Shown here: piece after piece, positions 20,741-30,701 of the stretch
Position numbering within the stretch: position 1 is the stretch's first letter
Layout: every line of letters begins with the position of its first letter
Origin: Acinetobacter sp. A47
Lineage (GTDB): Bacteria; Pseudomonadota; Gammaproteobacteria; Pseudomonadales; Moraxellaceae
Assembly: GCF_000805455.1 (NCBI RefSeq)
Contig: NZ_JSUS01000024.1
Location: 1-64,000 of the forward strand
Direction of reading: 5' to 3'
DNA: 64,000 nt
Program-made: the position numbers and the translations under genes
Notes under the pieces: model-generated
Seen by the model: the letters and a program-made list of their open reading frames with translations, nothing else
Database searches by the model: none
Told to the model about the DNA's origin: nothing

Positions 20741-22420
20741 ATGGAAAAGATTTGGTTTGCTGAATACCAAAAGACAGGAATTCCAGAAACAGTTGAACTG
20801 CCTGCTGAAAACACCTCACTTGTTGATATTTTTGAACGCAATTTCCAAAAATTTGGTTCACGTGATGCCTTTATCTTCATGGATAAAGTTTTAACGTTTA
20901 ATGAATTAGAAGTCGCTAGCCGCAAGTTCGCTACCTATTTGCAAACTTTAGGCCTGGCAAAAGGATCGCGTGTTGCGGTGATGATGCCGAACGTATTCCA
21001 GTATCCTGTCGTGGCATTGGGGGTGTTCCGTGCAGGTCTGGTTCTGGTGAATGTCAATCCGTTATATACGGCGCGTGAGCTTGAGCATCAGTTGAATGAC
21101 TCGGGTGCAGAAGCATTGGTGATCATTGAAAACTTTGCCAGCGTTTATCAAAGTATTCTGGGTAAAACACCTGTGAAGCATGTGGTGGTGGCTTCTGTGG
21201 GTGACATGCTCGGTACGCTCAAGGGAACTATTGTAAACTTCGTTTTACGCAAAGTCCGTAAGCAGATTCCTGCATGGAATATTCCTGGCCATACGAAATT
21301 TAATACTGCATTAAATAAAGCCAATCCAAGCAATTATAAGCGTCCAAGCCTGACCTTGAGCGATACGGCAGTACTCCAGTACACCGGTGGTACCACAGGT
21401 GTTTCTAAGGGAGCCGAATTGACACATCGCAACCTTGTAGCCAACCTGCTGCAGTGTGAAGCGATCTTCTCAAGTAAGTTTGGCGCTTCTGACAGTGCAA
21501 AAGGCGACCGTATTGTCTGCGCGCTGCCGCTATATCATATCTTTGCATTCATGGTCTGCGCGCTTTACGGTATGTATAAAGGTCAGGCCAACATCCTGAT
21601 TCCAAATCCACGTGACCTACCTGCAGTGGTCGGTGAATTACGTAAATACCAGCCTTCTTTCTTCCCGGCAGTAAATACCTTGTTTAATGCCTTGGTAAAT
21701 AATGAAGAATTCAAGCAACTTGACCATAGCAACCTGAAGATGGCGATGGGTGGTGGTATGGCGGTCTTGCCTTCCACAGCAGCAGCATGGAAAAAGATCA
21801 CAGGAACCACCATTATCGAAGGTTATGGCTTATCTGAAACTTCACCGGTTGCAACTGCAAACCCACCTGCGACCACAGAATTCAGTGGCACGATTGGTAT
21901 TCCATTGCCATTAACCGAAGTGGCAATCCTGGATGATGACGGTAATGAAGTTGCGCTGGGTGAGCAGGGTGAAATCTCGATTCGTGGCCCTCAGGTCATG
22001 AAGGGATACTGGAACCGTCCAGATGAAACGGCCAAAGTGATGACGGCTGACAACTTCTTCCGTACCGGTGACATCGGGGTGATGGATTCACGTGGTTATG
22101 TGAAGATTGTTGACCGTAAGAAAGACATGATTCTGGTATCTGGTTTTAACGTCTATCCAAGTGAAATTGAAGAAGTGATTGCCAAGCATCCAAAAGTACT
22201 GGAAGTGGCGGCGATCGGTGTGCCGGATGAAAAATCAGGTGAAGTACCGAAGTTATTTATCGTGAAAAAAGATCCTTCTTTAACCACAGAAGAAGTCATT
22301 GCTTATGCAAAACAAAACCTGACCGGTTATAAATGCCCTCGTTATGTTGAGTTTATGGAAGAATTACCGAAATCAAACGTGGGTAAGATCTTGCGTAAGG
22401 ATTTACGTAAACCTGCTTAA
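20741..22420 (+). CDS. fadD: long-chain fatty-acid-CoA ligase
   Basis: A 559-residue adenylate-forming enzyme that activates long-chain fatty acids to acyl-CoA for beta-oxidation. The P-loop YTGGTTGVSKGAELTHRN is near residue 214, the acyl-binding YGLSETSPV near residue 362, and the hinge and gate DRKKDMILVSGFNVYPSEIEEV near residue 455. The catalytic lysine sits in LPKSNVGKILRK at the end. The length matches E. coli FadD. Upstream is an AT-rich 157-base spacer. Confidence 0.9.
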   Translation: MEKIWFAEYQKTGIPETVELPAENTSLVDIFERNFQKFGSRDAFIFMDKVLTFNELEVASRKFATYLQTLGLAKGSRVAVMMPNVFQYPVVALGVFRAGLVLVNVNPLYTARELEHQLNDSGAEALVIIENFASVYQSILGKTPVKHVVVASVGDMLGTLKGTIVNFVLRKVRKQIPAWNIPGHTKFNTALNKANPSNYKRPSLTLSDTAVLQYTGGTTGVSKGAELTHRNLVANLLQCEAIFSSKFGASDSAKGDRIVCALPLYHIFAFMVCALYGMYKGQANILIPNPRDLPAVVGELRKYQPSFFPAVNTLFNALVNNEEFKQLDHSNLKMAMGGGMAVLPSTAAAWKKITGTTIIEGYGLSETSPVATANPPATTEFSGTIGIPLPLTEVAILDDDGNEVALGEQGEISIRGPQVMKGYWNRPDETAKVMTADNFFRTGDIGVMDSRGYVKIVDRKKDMILVSGFNVYPSEIEEVIAKHPKVLEVAAIGVPDEKSGEVPKLFIVKKDPSLTTEEVIAYAKQNLTGYKCPRYVEFMEELPKSNVGKILRKDLRKPA

Positions 22421-22488
22421 GAATCTCACCTTTACGTTACTATAACCGTAGCTCACCCTTTAAAAAGGGAGATGGAGATACTGGAAAG

Positions 22489-22514
22489 GCGCCGCAATTG
22501 CGGCGTTTTTTTAT
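22489..22514 (+). terminator. fadD terminator
   Basis: CGCCGCAATTGCGGCG is a self-complementary stem followed by seven T. Confidence 0.8.
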
Positions 22515-22825
22515 TGAGAGTTCGAGGTAAAATTCTAAATGAAATATGATACTCGGAAACGTCATCTGCAACTGTTCGAGATAGGACTTCATTAATAATG
22601 TGTTGTTTCTTCGATGGATTAAACTGGTTGATGGTAGACAACGAGTTTTGCAGATAAACAGCACCGACGCTGTGTAAGATGGTTGTCCTTGCGGAGTATG
22701 CGCCTTATCCCGAAAGAAAAGTAGGGCCAGTCGCAGGCTGATCCTGAAATTGGATGAGTACGCTGCAAGATTCCACCAATATAATTTTTACAATAAGTTA
22801 GAGAAATCTTGCAGCTTAACTCAGC
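22515..22825. other. intergenic region without gene
   Basis: About 310 bases between fadD terminator and the next convergent gene. Small frames occur, but none has a ribosome site or a known domain. Confidence 0.5.
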
Positions 22826-23215
22826 TTATTTATTATTAGATTTCATCAACCAGCGATCAATATAAGGTCGACCAATTCCTACAATTCCCACAAAGACCAC
22901 CATCGTTGCCAGCTGGAAACGTAACCGGGTCGGATCAATGCCATGAAAACTGAAATAGTTGTCGGCAACTGCATACAGCACAATGACCGTCAGCCAGTGC
23001 CAGAGAGTCAGGCGATAAATACCCACAGCATAAAAAGCGACGGTCAGAATCACAAAAGTACCGAGTGTTGATTGCCAGTTCAGGTTTGCACAGATCACAC
23101 TAAGCAGGAATGCAACCACCGGTAGCACGACTTTCAGTACACGATCGACTAAAAGCTGATGCTGCCGTTGCTGTGCGAGTACATCAAACATTTGTTTTTG
23201 ATCGGGTTGGGGCAT
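22826..23215 (-). CDS. hypothetical membrane protein
   Basis: A 129-residue protein with four hydrophobic segments (about 25-45, 48-66, 70-88, 104-120) after a polar Gln-rich N-terminus. A Lys/Asn-rich tail closes it. I recognise no family. Convergent with fadD and divergent from the MAPEG-family gene. It is likely real because of its length, hydrophobic pattern and clean boundaries. Confidence 0.65.
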   Translation of the reverse strand: MPQPDQKQMFDVLAQQRQHQLLVDRVLKVVLPVVAFLLSVICANLNWQSTLGTFVILTVAFYAVGIYRLTLWHWLTVIVLYAVADNYFSFHGIDPTRLRFQLATMVVFVGIVGIGRPYIDRWLMKSNNK

Positions 23216-23350
23216 AGCTTGACCTTAAAACAGTATGAAAAAACACAACTTTTACACAAATAAGAGCGCTAAAAGAAACGCTTGCTGAACAAGTACACAT
23301 GAATGTTCAATAAAACATAAGTTATGATAGCATGATCAGAAGAACTTCAA

Positions 23351-23764
23351 ATGATGGATGTCAGCATGCAAGGTATTAGCGGCATTATATTGATTATTAT
23401 CGTCGCGTGTTTGTTGCCGTATGTATTTACCTTGATTGCAAAATCAAAAGGTGGTTTTCAAGCAAAGGACAATCAGAATCCTCGCGACTTTCTGGCGAAA
23501 ACGACGGGACTGTCTGCCCGTGCCAATGCAGTGCAACAAAATAGCTTTGAAAGTTTGCCCTTGTTTATTGCGGCCATTTTAATGGCAGAATATATGGTGG
23601 TGCCTGAACGCTTTATTCTGACCTTTGGCTGGGCGTACATCGTATTCCGTGTCATTTACGGACTCTGTTATTTGGCCAATCTGGCCACATTACGTTCGAT
23701 TATCTGGTTTTTCTCCCTGCTTTGCCCGATTCTACTGCTTGTGATTACCATTAAAATGACTTGA
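23351..23764 (+). CDS. MAPEG-family membrane protein
   Basis: A 137-residue four-helix membrane protein. The MAPEG signature segment is readable: NPRDFLAKTTGLSARANAVQQNSFESLPLF near residue 43, with the Arg, Asn and Glu spacing of the family. Members include glutathione transferase-like eicosanoid enzymes; bacterial versions have unknown substrates. Start codon is one of two ATGs at 23351/23354; a third lies at 23366. Confidence 0.82.
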   Translation: MMDVSMQGISGIILIIIVACLLPYVFTLIAKSKGGFQAKDNQNPRDFLAKTTGLSARANAVQQNSFESLPLFIAAILMAEYMVVPERFILTFGWAYIVFRVIYGLCYLANLATLRSIIWFFSLLCPILLLVITIKMT

Positions 23765-23879
23765 ACCAGCTGGCTATAAAATTCGCCAGCTCGCTACATA
23801 TCTAGCATCATTTTCCCTGTATTCACGGTATAATCGGTCTGATTTTACATCTAACTTCACAATATAAACGAGTGTTGAT

Positions 23880-24407
23880 ATGAGTTATAGCAATATTCCT
23901 GCGGGTAAAGACGCGCCAAACGACATCTATGTCATTATTGAAATTCCTGCAAATGCAGCACCGATCAAATACGAAATCGACAAAGATTCAGATGCGTTAT
24001 TTGTAGACCGTTTCATGGGTACAGCAATGTTCTACCCGGCAAACTATGGTTATGTACCAAATACCTTGTCTGAAGATGGTGATCCATTAGACGTACTTGT
24101 TGTAACTCCACACCCTGTTGCTGCCGGTTCAGTAATTCGCTGCCGTCCGGTAGGCAAATTAAACATGGAAGATGACGGTGGTATCGATGCGAAACTGATC
24201 GCGGTTCCACACGAAAAATTATCTCCACTGTATAAAGATGTACAGGAATATACCGATCTTCCGCCATTATTGATCAGCCAGGTTGAGCATTTCTTTGCTC
24301 ACTATAAAGATTTAGAGCCGGGTAAATGGGTCAAAATCAGTGGCTGGGAAGGTGCTGACGTTGCCAAAGCTGAAGTACTTAAAGCAATCGAAGCGGCTAA
24401 AAAGTAA
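23880..24407 (+). CDS. ppa: inorganic pyrophosphatase, family I
   Basis: A 175-residue soluble enzyme that hydrolyses pyrophosphate. The signature [10 protein letters not shown] near residue 66 holds the metal-binding aspartates. Supporting blocks are [16 protein letters not shown] and the [16 protein letters not shown] segment. Length is that of E. coli Ppa. It ends in a bidirectional terminator shared with the convergent porin gene. Confidence 0.95.
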   Translation: MSYSNIPAGKDAPNDIYVIIEIPANAAPIKYEIDKDSDALFVDRFMGTAMFYPANYGYVPNTLSEDGDPLDVLVVTPHPVAAGSVIRCRPVGKLNMEDDGGIDAKLIAVPHEKLSPLYKDVQEYTDLPPLLISQVEHFFAHYKDLEPGKWVKISGWEGADVAKAEVLKAIEAAKK

Positions 24408-24452
24408 TTTTGAATTGCTTGACCAGAGTTTAAAATTTTAAAATCTGGTTAT

Positions 24453-24486
24453 AAAAAAACTCCATTCATGTGAATGGAGTTTTTTA
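24453..24486. terminator. bidirectional terminator between ppa and oprD-like gene
   Basis: AACTCCATTCA and TGAATGGAGTT pair perfectly and are flanked by A-run and T-run. Confidence 0.9.
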
Positions 24487-24505
24487 TTGCCTGACGGGCT
24501 GTGAA

Positions 24506-25780
24506 TTAGAATAATTTCACAGGAATATCAAGCCAGATACGCCATTCGTTGGTATCACCAATGTAGGCATTCGTTTGATATTCATCACTTGCACGGTAAT
24601 AGGAGTGACGTAAACGTAAGCTTGCATCTTTGGCAAAACCAGATTGAACGGTATATTTTACCTGGTTAAAGAATTCACGTTCATGTGCATTATCAGTCAA
24701 ATTCTTGACTTTGATATCCCAGCCATAGACATAAGCTGTTGTCCAGCTTAAGCCAGGTACGCCATAACCACCAAAGTCGACGTTATATTGTAATTGCGCA
24801 GATTTTTCGCTGTTACCAATAAAGTCAGACAGGTAAGAGTTTGGCAAATAGATACTTTGAGCGCCATCAGCGTTCTCGCCGTAATCATAACCGGTATTGC
24901 CGTTGTTTTGTTGATACGCCAGCATTACGCTATGTGGACCTGTGTTATAGGTCGTAGAAAGCGCCCAAATGGTATTTTTACGGTTAGACAAATCATCTGT
25001 CGTACTTGAATAAGTGCTCGCTTCTTCATCCCATTTGGTATGGTAGGCACTTAAATCATAAGTAAGGCCACTGTCTTTGTCTAATGGCTGCTTATAGTTT
25101 GCATTGACATAATGACGTTTAAGTTTGTTTTTGCTATCCATGCCAAAATAAGAAGTACTTAAATTGTCATCGAATTTGTATTTTGCGCCCCAAACCACAG
25201 CACTATCTAGCTTACGGCCGTCGGTATTGATCTGGTCCGAATACTGATCTTTAGTGAATTTACCTGCAGTAAGTTCTAAACCGTCAATCTCACGGCTAGT
25301 AGCCAAGACACCTTCAAAGTATTCCGGTACCAAACGGGCTGTATTACTTGCTAAGACAGGAATATCGAGAACCTGTGTACCATAAGTTACCGTAGTATTC
25401 GAGATACGTGCTTTTACAAAACCGCCGCCACGTGCCCAATGATCATAAGCAGAACCATCTGGGTGTTTCGGGATCATGCCGTTGCCAGCATTGTTATTTG
25501 AGCCTAATTTAAAAGAGCCATCGCCGATCACACCAGCGCCAAAGCCAACTAAACCTTGAGTAAAACCTGTTTCAAGTTTCACCATTGCCGTCTGAGCATA
25601 TGAGCTAGTGTCTTCGACACCATTCTTTTTGTCACGATTTAAATAACCAGTACGGAATAAAATATCCCCTTTGGCGTCTTCAACAAGTCCTTTTGCTTCG
25701 CTTTGTTCGCTTGCATATGTTGAGGTAATTAACGCGGCATTAATCAAAACCGCTAAAGTAAGTTTCTTTGCCTTTGGCAT
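24506..25780 (-). CDS. OprD-family outer-membrane porin
   Basis: A 424-residue outer-membrane beta-barrel of the OprD/OccD family. A signal peptide ends near TYASEQ; the mature N-terminus has the family pattern GLVEDAKGDILFRTGYLNRD. Internal GYDYGENADG and KDASLRLRHSYYRA blocks and the final DIPVKLF strand with terminal Phe are typical. Such porins admit basic amino acids, small acids and some carbapenems. Start set at the ATG at 25780, which follows GAGGCGAGCT; an in-frame ATG at 25792 lacks a ribosome site. Confidence 0.88.
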   Translation of the reverse strand: MPKAKKLTLAVLINAALITSTYASEQSEAKGLVEDAKGDILFRTGYLNRDKKNGVEDTSSYAQTAMVKLETGFTQGLVGFGAGVIGDGSFKLGSNNNAGNGMIPKHPDGSAYDHWARGGGFVKARISNTTVTYGTQVLDIPVLASNTARLVPEYFEGVLATSREIDGLELTAGKFTKDQYSDQINTDGRKLDSAVVWGAKYKFDDNLSTSYFGMDSKNKLKRHYVNANYKQPLDKDSGLTYDLSAYHTKWDEEASTYSSTTDDLSNRKNTIWALSTTYNTGPHSVMLAYQQNNGNTGYDYGENADGAQSIYLPNSYLSDFIGNSEKSAQLQYNVDFGGYGVPGLSWTTAYVYGWDIKVKNLTDNAHEREFFNQVKYTVQSGFAKDASLRLRHSYYRASDEYQTNAYIGDTNEWRIWLDIPVKLF

Positions 25781-26519
25781 AGCTCGCCTCATTAGAAATA
25801 ATAAATTTGGGATAAAACCGAAATTTTGATCAATTGTATAAGTTATGCATAAAAAAGATAGATTTTTATTAAAAAATTTTAATTATTTTTAAATAAAATA
25901 CTTATAAAATTTTATGATTTATTTCCTGTTTAAAAAACATGCATTTTAAAATTAAATATATGATTTTAAATTATATTATTATTTATTCTGGGCATAAAAC
26001 AAGCTGGTTATTTTTTGTCTGGTTCGTATGAAACTGTGTGATTTATTGAAGTAATTTTTCTTTTATTTTAAATATTTATTTTTTCTTTGTTTAAAAAATA
26101 TTCATATTGATCTGCAAAAAATGACATCCCGACGAATGGTAATGACTGTCCATTCTAAACCTTACCCATATTCAGGCAGATTTAAGTTTTTACTTACGCA
26201 CTTTTATGGAACACATCCTGTTTTTATAACGATATGCCGATATTTTAAGCAATTTGGGCAGTTTTATGATTCAGGAAATGCCTCTTTTTTGTGCGAAAAA
26301 TAGTCTTGAATGCGTTAGCGCGTCTAAACAGATCAAAAATCCAAAGGAGTTTGACAAGGGGGCAACTTGGAGGTCGTAAAACTGCAATTAGAGCGTCGTT
26401 ATTGATTAAAACCAGGTTGAATTGGGGTTTGATTGAAGTTGGCACAGCAATTGCTACTGACTAGGCGATGCAATTTAAAAATTTAAATCAGTCGAATATC
26501 CATCATGGGGGAGATCAAG
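25781..26519. other. long AT-rich intergenic region with porin promoters
   Basis: About 740 bases between two divergent outer-membrane genes. The first 350 bases are extremely AT-rich. The only clear signal is the -24/-12 promoter at 26439-26455. A 60-codon plus-strand frame at 26121 has no support. Confidence 0.6.
26439..26455 (+). promoter_or_regulatory. sigma-54 (-24/-12) promoter of torF
   Basis: TTGGCACAGCAATTGCT matches the RpoN consensus YTGGCACRNNNNTTGCW at every defined position. The GG and GC are ten bases apart as required. The predicted start is near 26466, about 54 bases before the torF ATG. This implies activation by an NtrC-type protein; no enhancer site was recognised. Confidence 0.75.
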
Positions 26520-27290
26520 ATGATGAAATTTGCATGTAAAGCAATCGCGTTGAGTATTTGTGCAGTGACATCGACTTTTGCGATGGCAGACCAACCCAAT
26601 ACCTTATCTCAATACGGCCTGAGCTTTTCGGGAACGGCTGCGTTAACGACCGATTATCGTTATCGTGGTATCACACAAACCCAATCCGATCCGGCGGTAC
26701 AAGGTGGCTTTGCATTAACGCATTCATCTGGTGTTTATGCCGGGGTGTGGGGCTCAAATGTCAATTTTGGCGGAGCGGACCCTCATCTGGAACTTGACCC
26801 TTATATCGGTTATGCGACAGAACTGCCATTTGCCGGCAAGCCGACCCTGGATGTGGGATTATGGTATTACGGTTATCCGAGCGCCTCAGATATCAACTGG
26901 TTGGAACTCTATGCAAAACTGGGCTTTAAAAATGTACTGACAGCCGGGGATAGCCTGTTGGGCAGTTTGAACTATACCAACGATTTTGCCGGCACAGATG
27001 AGAATGGCTGGTATGTCAATGCCACCTATAACATTCCGTTTGCCGATACCGGCTTTGGTGGTGTGGCAAGTGTAGGATACACCAAGGTCGATAATTATGA
27101 CTTCAGTGATACCGGTGGTGAAGACGATAACTATGTCGACTGGAAAGTTGGTGTGACCTATAGTGTCAAATCGGTATCTGGCCTGACTGCTGAACTGGCT
27201 GCAGTCGGCACCAATATTGACGCAGATTTCCAGCCGTATAAGCGTGGTACCGAGACCGGTGCCGTCTTTACCTTGACCAAGGCATTCTAA
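26520..27290 (+). CDS. TorF-family (Gcw_chp) putative porin
   Basis: A 256-residue outer-membrane beta-barrel of the TIGR02001/TorF family. A signal peptide (MMKFACKAIALSICAVTSTFAMA) is followed by the family opening FSGTAALTTDYRYRGITQTQSDPAVQGG. A conserved AGVWGSNVNFGG block and a C-terminal strand ending in Phe follow. In many proteobacteria this gene neighbours glnK-amtB; here only the transposon and comM-ubiK separate them. A sigma-54 promoter upstream fits nitrogen control. The double ATG at 26520/26523 follows GGGGGAG; an upstream ATG at 26505 is less likely. Confidence 0.85.
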   Translation: MMKFACKAIALSICAVTSTFAMADQPNTLSQYGLSFSGTAALTTDYRYRGITQTQSDPAVQGGFALTHSSGVYAGVWGSNVNFGGADPHLELDPYIGYATELPFAGKPTLDVGLWYYGYPSASDINWLELYAKLGFKNVLTAGDSLLGSLNYTNDFAGTDENGWYVNATYNIPFADTGFGGVASVGYTKVDNYDFSDTGGEDDNYVDWKVGVTYSVKSVSGLTAELAAVGTNIDADFQPYKRGTETGAVFTLTKAF

Positions 27291-27306
27291 GTTTGCTTGG
27301 ATAAAC

Positions 27307-27336
27307 AAAAAGCCAGCTCTATTGCTGGCTTTTTTA
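27307..27336. terminator. bidirectional terminator between torF and comM
   Basis: AAAAGCCAGC and GCTGGCTTTT pair around a short loop with T-run on both strands. Confidence 0.9.
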
Positions 27337-27354
27337 TCTTTACTTTAAAAAGGC

Positions 27355-28007
27355 TTAAGCCTGATTGCCCCGATAGGACAGTGCTTCGGTTAAATGACTG
27401 CTATTGATCCTTTCACTTTCTGCCAGATCGGCAATGGTGCGAGCAACGCGCAATACCCGATGATAGGCACGGGCAGACAGGTTGAGCCGTTGTTGTGCCA
27501 TTTCGATGATTTTTGTCGAACTGTCATCTAACAGGGCATGCTGTTCCAGTAACTTGGGGGATAAAGCCTGATTTAAACACTGCTGTCTCTGAACCTGCCT
27601 TTCATAGGCGGTGATGACACGTTGCCTGACACTGGCTGAACTTTCTGTTGGCGTGCGGTCTTGAAGTTCCTGGGCCTGTAAAGGCGGAACATCAATATGT
27701 AAATCAATACGATCTAGCAATGGTCCGGAAATACGGTTCTGGTAGCGTTGAATACTTTCCGGGGAGCATTGACAGCGACTATCCTGATTAAAGGCATAGC
27801 CACACGGGCACGGATTCATCGCAGCAATAAACTGGAAATTCGCAGGAAAGGTCATTTGCCGTGCCGCACGAGAAATCACGATCTCCTTGGACTCTAACGG
27901 TTGACGTAATACTTCTAGTACCTTGCGGTCAAATTCCGGTAATTCATCCAGAAACAGCACCCCTAAATGTGCCAAAGTAATTTCCCCCGGTTTGGGCTGC
28001 GAGCCAC
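27355..28007 (-). pseudogene. comM: comM, C-terminal part, separated by transposon
   Basis: The last 216 codons of comM (YifB/Mg-chelatase-like AAA+ ATPase). They start at the transposon junction and read GSQPKPGEITLAHLGVLFLDELPEF. This carries Walker B (LFLDELPEF), sensor blocks and the CPCG(x)n zinc-type segment (MNPCPCGYAF ... SRCQC). Together with 55178-56017 it makes a 495-codon ORF after removal of one target duplication. ComM is a hexameric helicase that drives branch migration during natural transformation; the insertion should abolish it. Confidence 0.95.
28003..28007. repeat. 5-bp target-site duplication, left copy
   Basis: gccac abuts the left terminal repeat and is repeated exactly at 55178-55182. 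Confidence 0.95.
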
Positions 28008-28110
28008 TGTCATTTCCAAAGAACTATGCGACAATATGATCTAGGGTCAATGACTTAGACTGCCTTTTACAAAGAATTATGCGACAAATTTTATAAAGAA
28101 CTATGCAACG
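28008..28110. repeat. left transposon end with three TnsB-type binding repeats
   Basis: Three direct copies of a CAAAGAACTATGCGACA-like motif: in the terminal repeat (28008-28033), at about 28065-28086, and a degenerate copy at 28089-28109 (AAAGAACTATGCAAC). Spaced copies at the left end mirror Tn7 organisation. Confidence 0.8.
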
Positions 28111-28119
28111 GACCTCAGA

Positions 28120-28815
28120 ATGAACAATCAATCATGCGACACCGTTAACATCGTACCAGCTCGAAGAAAAATTGGTAATACACGTATCAGTGTATCTGGA
28201 TTGTATCCCTTTAAAAAAGATTCCGCAGTTGCTTTTGAATCAACTCTTGAACGAGATTTCCTTATTCGATTAGAGATTGACCCCAATGTTCTTGCTGTTG
28301 AGTCTCAACCCTTTACCATTGAGTATTTTGATAATGGACAGAAACGAGTTTATACCCCTGACTTTCTCGTAACTTATAAGCATGATGATTTTCTTCCATT
28401 TATTGCACCTAAACTGGTTGAAGTAAAACCTATAGATGAATTGCAAGTTAATTTACATTTATGGAAAGCTAGATATCGTGCTGCTATGAGGGTATGCAAA
28501 GAAGAGGGTTGGAAATTTCATATTGCACATGAGGGTCGGATTAGGGATCAGTTATGGTCGAATGCCATGTTTCTACAAAAGTACCGAAAGATGGAATTTC
28601 CTCCTGCCGATTCAATGCACCTATTGGCTTACGTGAGAGATCGAGGAGCCGTAACTTTTGAGACTCTATTAGCCAGACATTTTCTTGGCAAATGGGACAG
28701 AGCAAATGGAATTAGTCAAATCTGGTATTTAGTTGCTCATGGTTATCTGGTTTGCGATTTAAGCGCACCTTTACAGCCATCTACTGAACTTTGGGTAAGT
28801 GGGAGTTTGTCATGA
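28120..28815 (+). CDS. tniC: TnsA-like transposase endonuclease subunit
   Basis: A 231-residue protein that cuts the 5' ends of the transposon, giving cut-and-paste transposition together with the TnsB-like protein. Restriction-enzyme-like catalytic residues are visible: E40 in AFESTLERDF, D81 in VYTPDFLV and K103 in LVEVKP, matching the E-D-(x)K set of Tn7 TnsA. The C-terminal half is a winged-helix type domain that contacts the TnsC partner. First gene of the operon; it overlaps tniA by four bases (ATGA). Confidence 0.9.
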   Translation: MNNQSCDTVNIVPARRKIGNTRISVSGLYPFKKDSAVAFESTLERDFLIRLEIDPNVLAVESQPFTIEYFDNGQKRVYTPDFLVTYKHDDFLPFIAPKLVEVKPIDELQVNLHLWKARYRAAMRVCKEEGWKFHIAHEGRIRDQLWSNAMFLQKYRKMEFPPADSMHLLAYVRDRGAVTFETLLARHFLGKWDRANGISQIWYLVAHGYLVCDLSAPLQPSTELWVSGSLS

Positions 28816-30701
28816 ATGATAGACGTGTGAATATCAAAATAGCTGCTGGGGAGCCTGTTCAGATAAAAGGGATTCCCCATACGATTATTGAAGTCATTGA
28901 CCTGAAATCAGTTTTTGTTGAAAACAATAATACAGGTAGGAAAAATATTGCGGCTATCAGTGAATTAAGGCCGTCAATAGCTGTGGAACAACTTGAAGAT
29001 CTAGAGCTCATCGCTGATAAAGACTGGGTTGAGGCTGAAAGGCGTTTCAACATCATCCGTCCTTTCATTGAGGGAGGTGTGAGTGGTCGTAAGGAAGTAG
29101 AATTACGTGCTCAGGAATATGATATAAATCCAGCCACCATATATAGATGGTTAAAAGTTTATAAAGCATATGGAACTATTGATGGATTGCGACCTAGAAA
29201 AGAGGGATTGCCACAAGGCAAGAAGATAATTAATAAACATGCTGAAGCAATCATTGAAAAAGCCATCAACGATTTATATCTAACTAATCAAAGAATAAGT
29301 GTTCAAAAAGTTGTACTTGAAGTGAAACGCTTATGTCATGAATACCATATCCTAGAGGTGCCTCATGCCAATACAGTAAGAAATCGTATTGCAGCGATTA
29401 GCCAGAGAGACTCACTTCGTAAGAGGGGGCATAAGGAAAAGGCCGATAACAAATTTACACCTGCCGCAGGGAAATTCCCTCATGCTGATTATCCACTTGC
29501 CGTTGTACAGATTGACCATACACCCGTTGATCTTATTCTGGTTGATGATTTTAGCAGGTGCCCTATAGGACGACCTTTTCTTACATTGGCAATTGATGTG
29601 CGTACAAGGGTAGTTGTGGGATATTACTTATCATTAGATGCTCCCTCTGTTATGTCTATTGCAATGAGCGTTTCTCAAGCTGTACTGCCCAAAGAGAAAT
29701 GGCTAGCTTCGCGCAAGATTCAAGCTGAATGGCCTGTCTGGGGAATTATGAACACCATTCATGTCGATAATGGACCGGAGTTTCACTCAGAAACTTTCAG
29801 AAATGCCTGTATGGCACATGATATTCGTCTGGAATACCGACCAGTTAAAAAACCACGTTTTGGTGGGCACATTGAACGATTGATGGGAACATTTGCAACG
29901 GATATTCACGCAGTTCCAGGAACAACTTTTTCAAATATTTTTGAAAGAAAAGGCTATAACTCAGATACGGAAGCAGTTTTCACATTTTCCGAATTTGAGG
30001 ACTGGCTAATTGATTTTATCTGTAATGTTTACCACAAAAGAAAACACTCTGCTTTAGGTACTTCTCCACTACATGCTTTTGAGTTGGGTATCTTTGGCGA
30101 TAAAAACACGTTAGGTTCTGGAGCTGCCAGATTGCCTGCAAATGATCATAATTTCTTTCTTGATTTTCTACCAAGTTTTGAAAGGACGATTCAAACAACA
30201 GGTGTAACAATTGATGGCCTTGCTTATTATGCTGATGTATTAAGAGGTTGGATTAATGCTGTAGACCCCTACAATCAAAAGGAAAAACGTAAATTTATCT
30301 TTAGGCGTGATCCAAGAAATATTAGTGAGATATGGTTCTTTGATCCCGAAATCAAAAATTATTTTAAGGTACCTTTAGCGGATCAAAGTATTCCGCCATT
30401 TAGTATTTGGGAACACAAAAAGATTCAGGAACTAAAAAAGGAAACTGGCGAATATCTAAAAGATCATGAACTTGGACAGGCTCTAGCTAAACTTAGGGAA
30501 CGTGTTCAGGAAGCAAGCACTAAAACTCGACGGGCTCGCAGATCACGTCAGCGCAGTACCCAACACCAAACGAGTGTTAATCCTGCATCAATTCAGGGCA
30601 AAAAACATCAACAGGAAAGTACGATTTTGGAGCAACAGCTTGAAAGCGTATATGGTTTATTGCCTCTCGACGAGCTGGAAAATGATGAGGATATTTCATG
30701 A
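28812..30701 (+). CDS. tniA: TnsB-like DDE transposase
   Basis: A 629-residue rve/Mu-transposase type protein. The catalytic triad is D235 (QIDHTP), D319 (HVDNGPEF) and E355 (GHIERLMG), a D-84-D-35-E arrangement. N-terminal helix-turn-helix domains bind the end repeats, and the C-terminal tail (basic, about 560-620) probably contacts the TnsC-like ATPase. The ATG at 28812 was chosen for its ATGA overlap with tniC; an in-frame upstream ATG at 28791 would overlap more deeply. Confidence 0.92.
   Translation: MNDRRVNIKIAAGEPVQIKGIPHTIIEVIDLKSVFVENNNTGRKNIAAISELRPSIAVEQLEDLELIADKDWVEAERRFNIIRPFIEGGVSGRKEVELRAQEYDINPATIYRWLKVYKAYGTIDGLRPRKEGLPQGKKIINKHAEAIIEKAINDLYLTNQRISVQKVVLEVKRLCHEYHILEVPHANTVRNRIAAISQRDSLRKRGHKEKADNKFTPAAGKFPHADYPLAVVQIDHTPVDLILVDDFSRCPIGRPFLTLAIDVRTRVVVGYYLSLDAPSVMSIAMSVSQAVLPKEKWLASRKIQAEWPVWGIMNTIHVDNGPEFHSETFRNACMAHDIRLEYRPVKKPRFGGHIERLMGTFATDIHAVPGTTFSNIFERKGYNSDTEAVFTFSEFEDWLIDFICNVYHKRKHSALGTSPLHAFELGIFGDKNTLGSGAARLPANDHNFFLDFLPSFERTIQTTGVTIDGLAYYADVLRGWINAVDPYNQKEKRKFIFRRDPRNISEIWFFDPEIKNYFKVPLADQSIPPFSIWEHKKIQELKKETGEYLKDHELGQALAKLRERVQEASTKTRRARRSRQRSTQHQTSVNPASIQGKKHQQESTILEQQLESVYGLLPLDELENDEDIS

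Noticed and set aside
26121..26303. 60-codon ORF upstream of torF
   Set aside because: No ribosome site or domain in an AT-rich promoter region.
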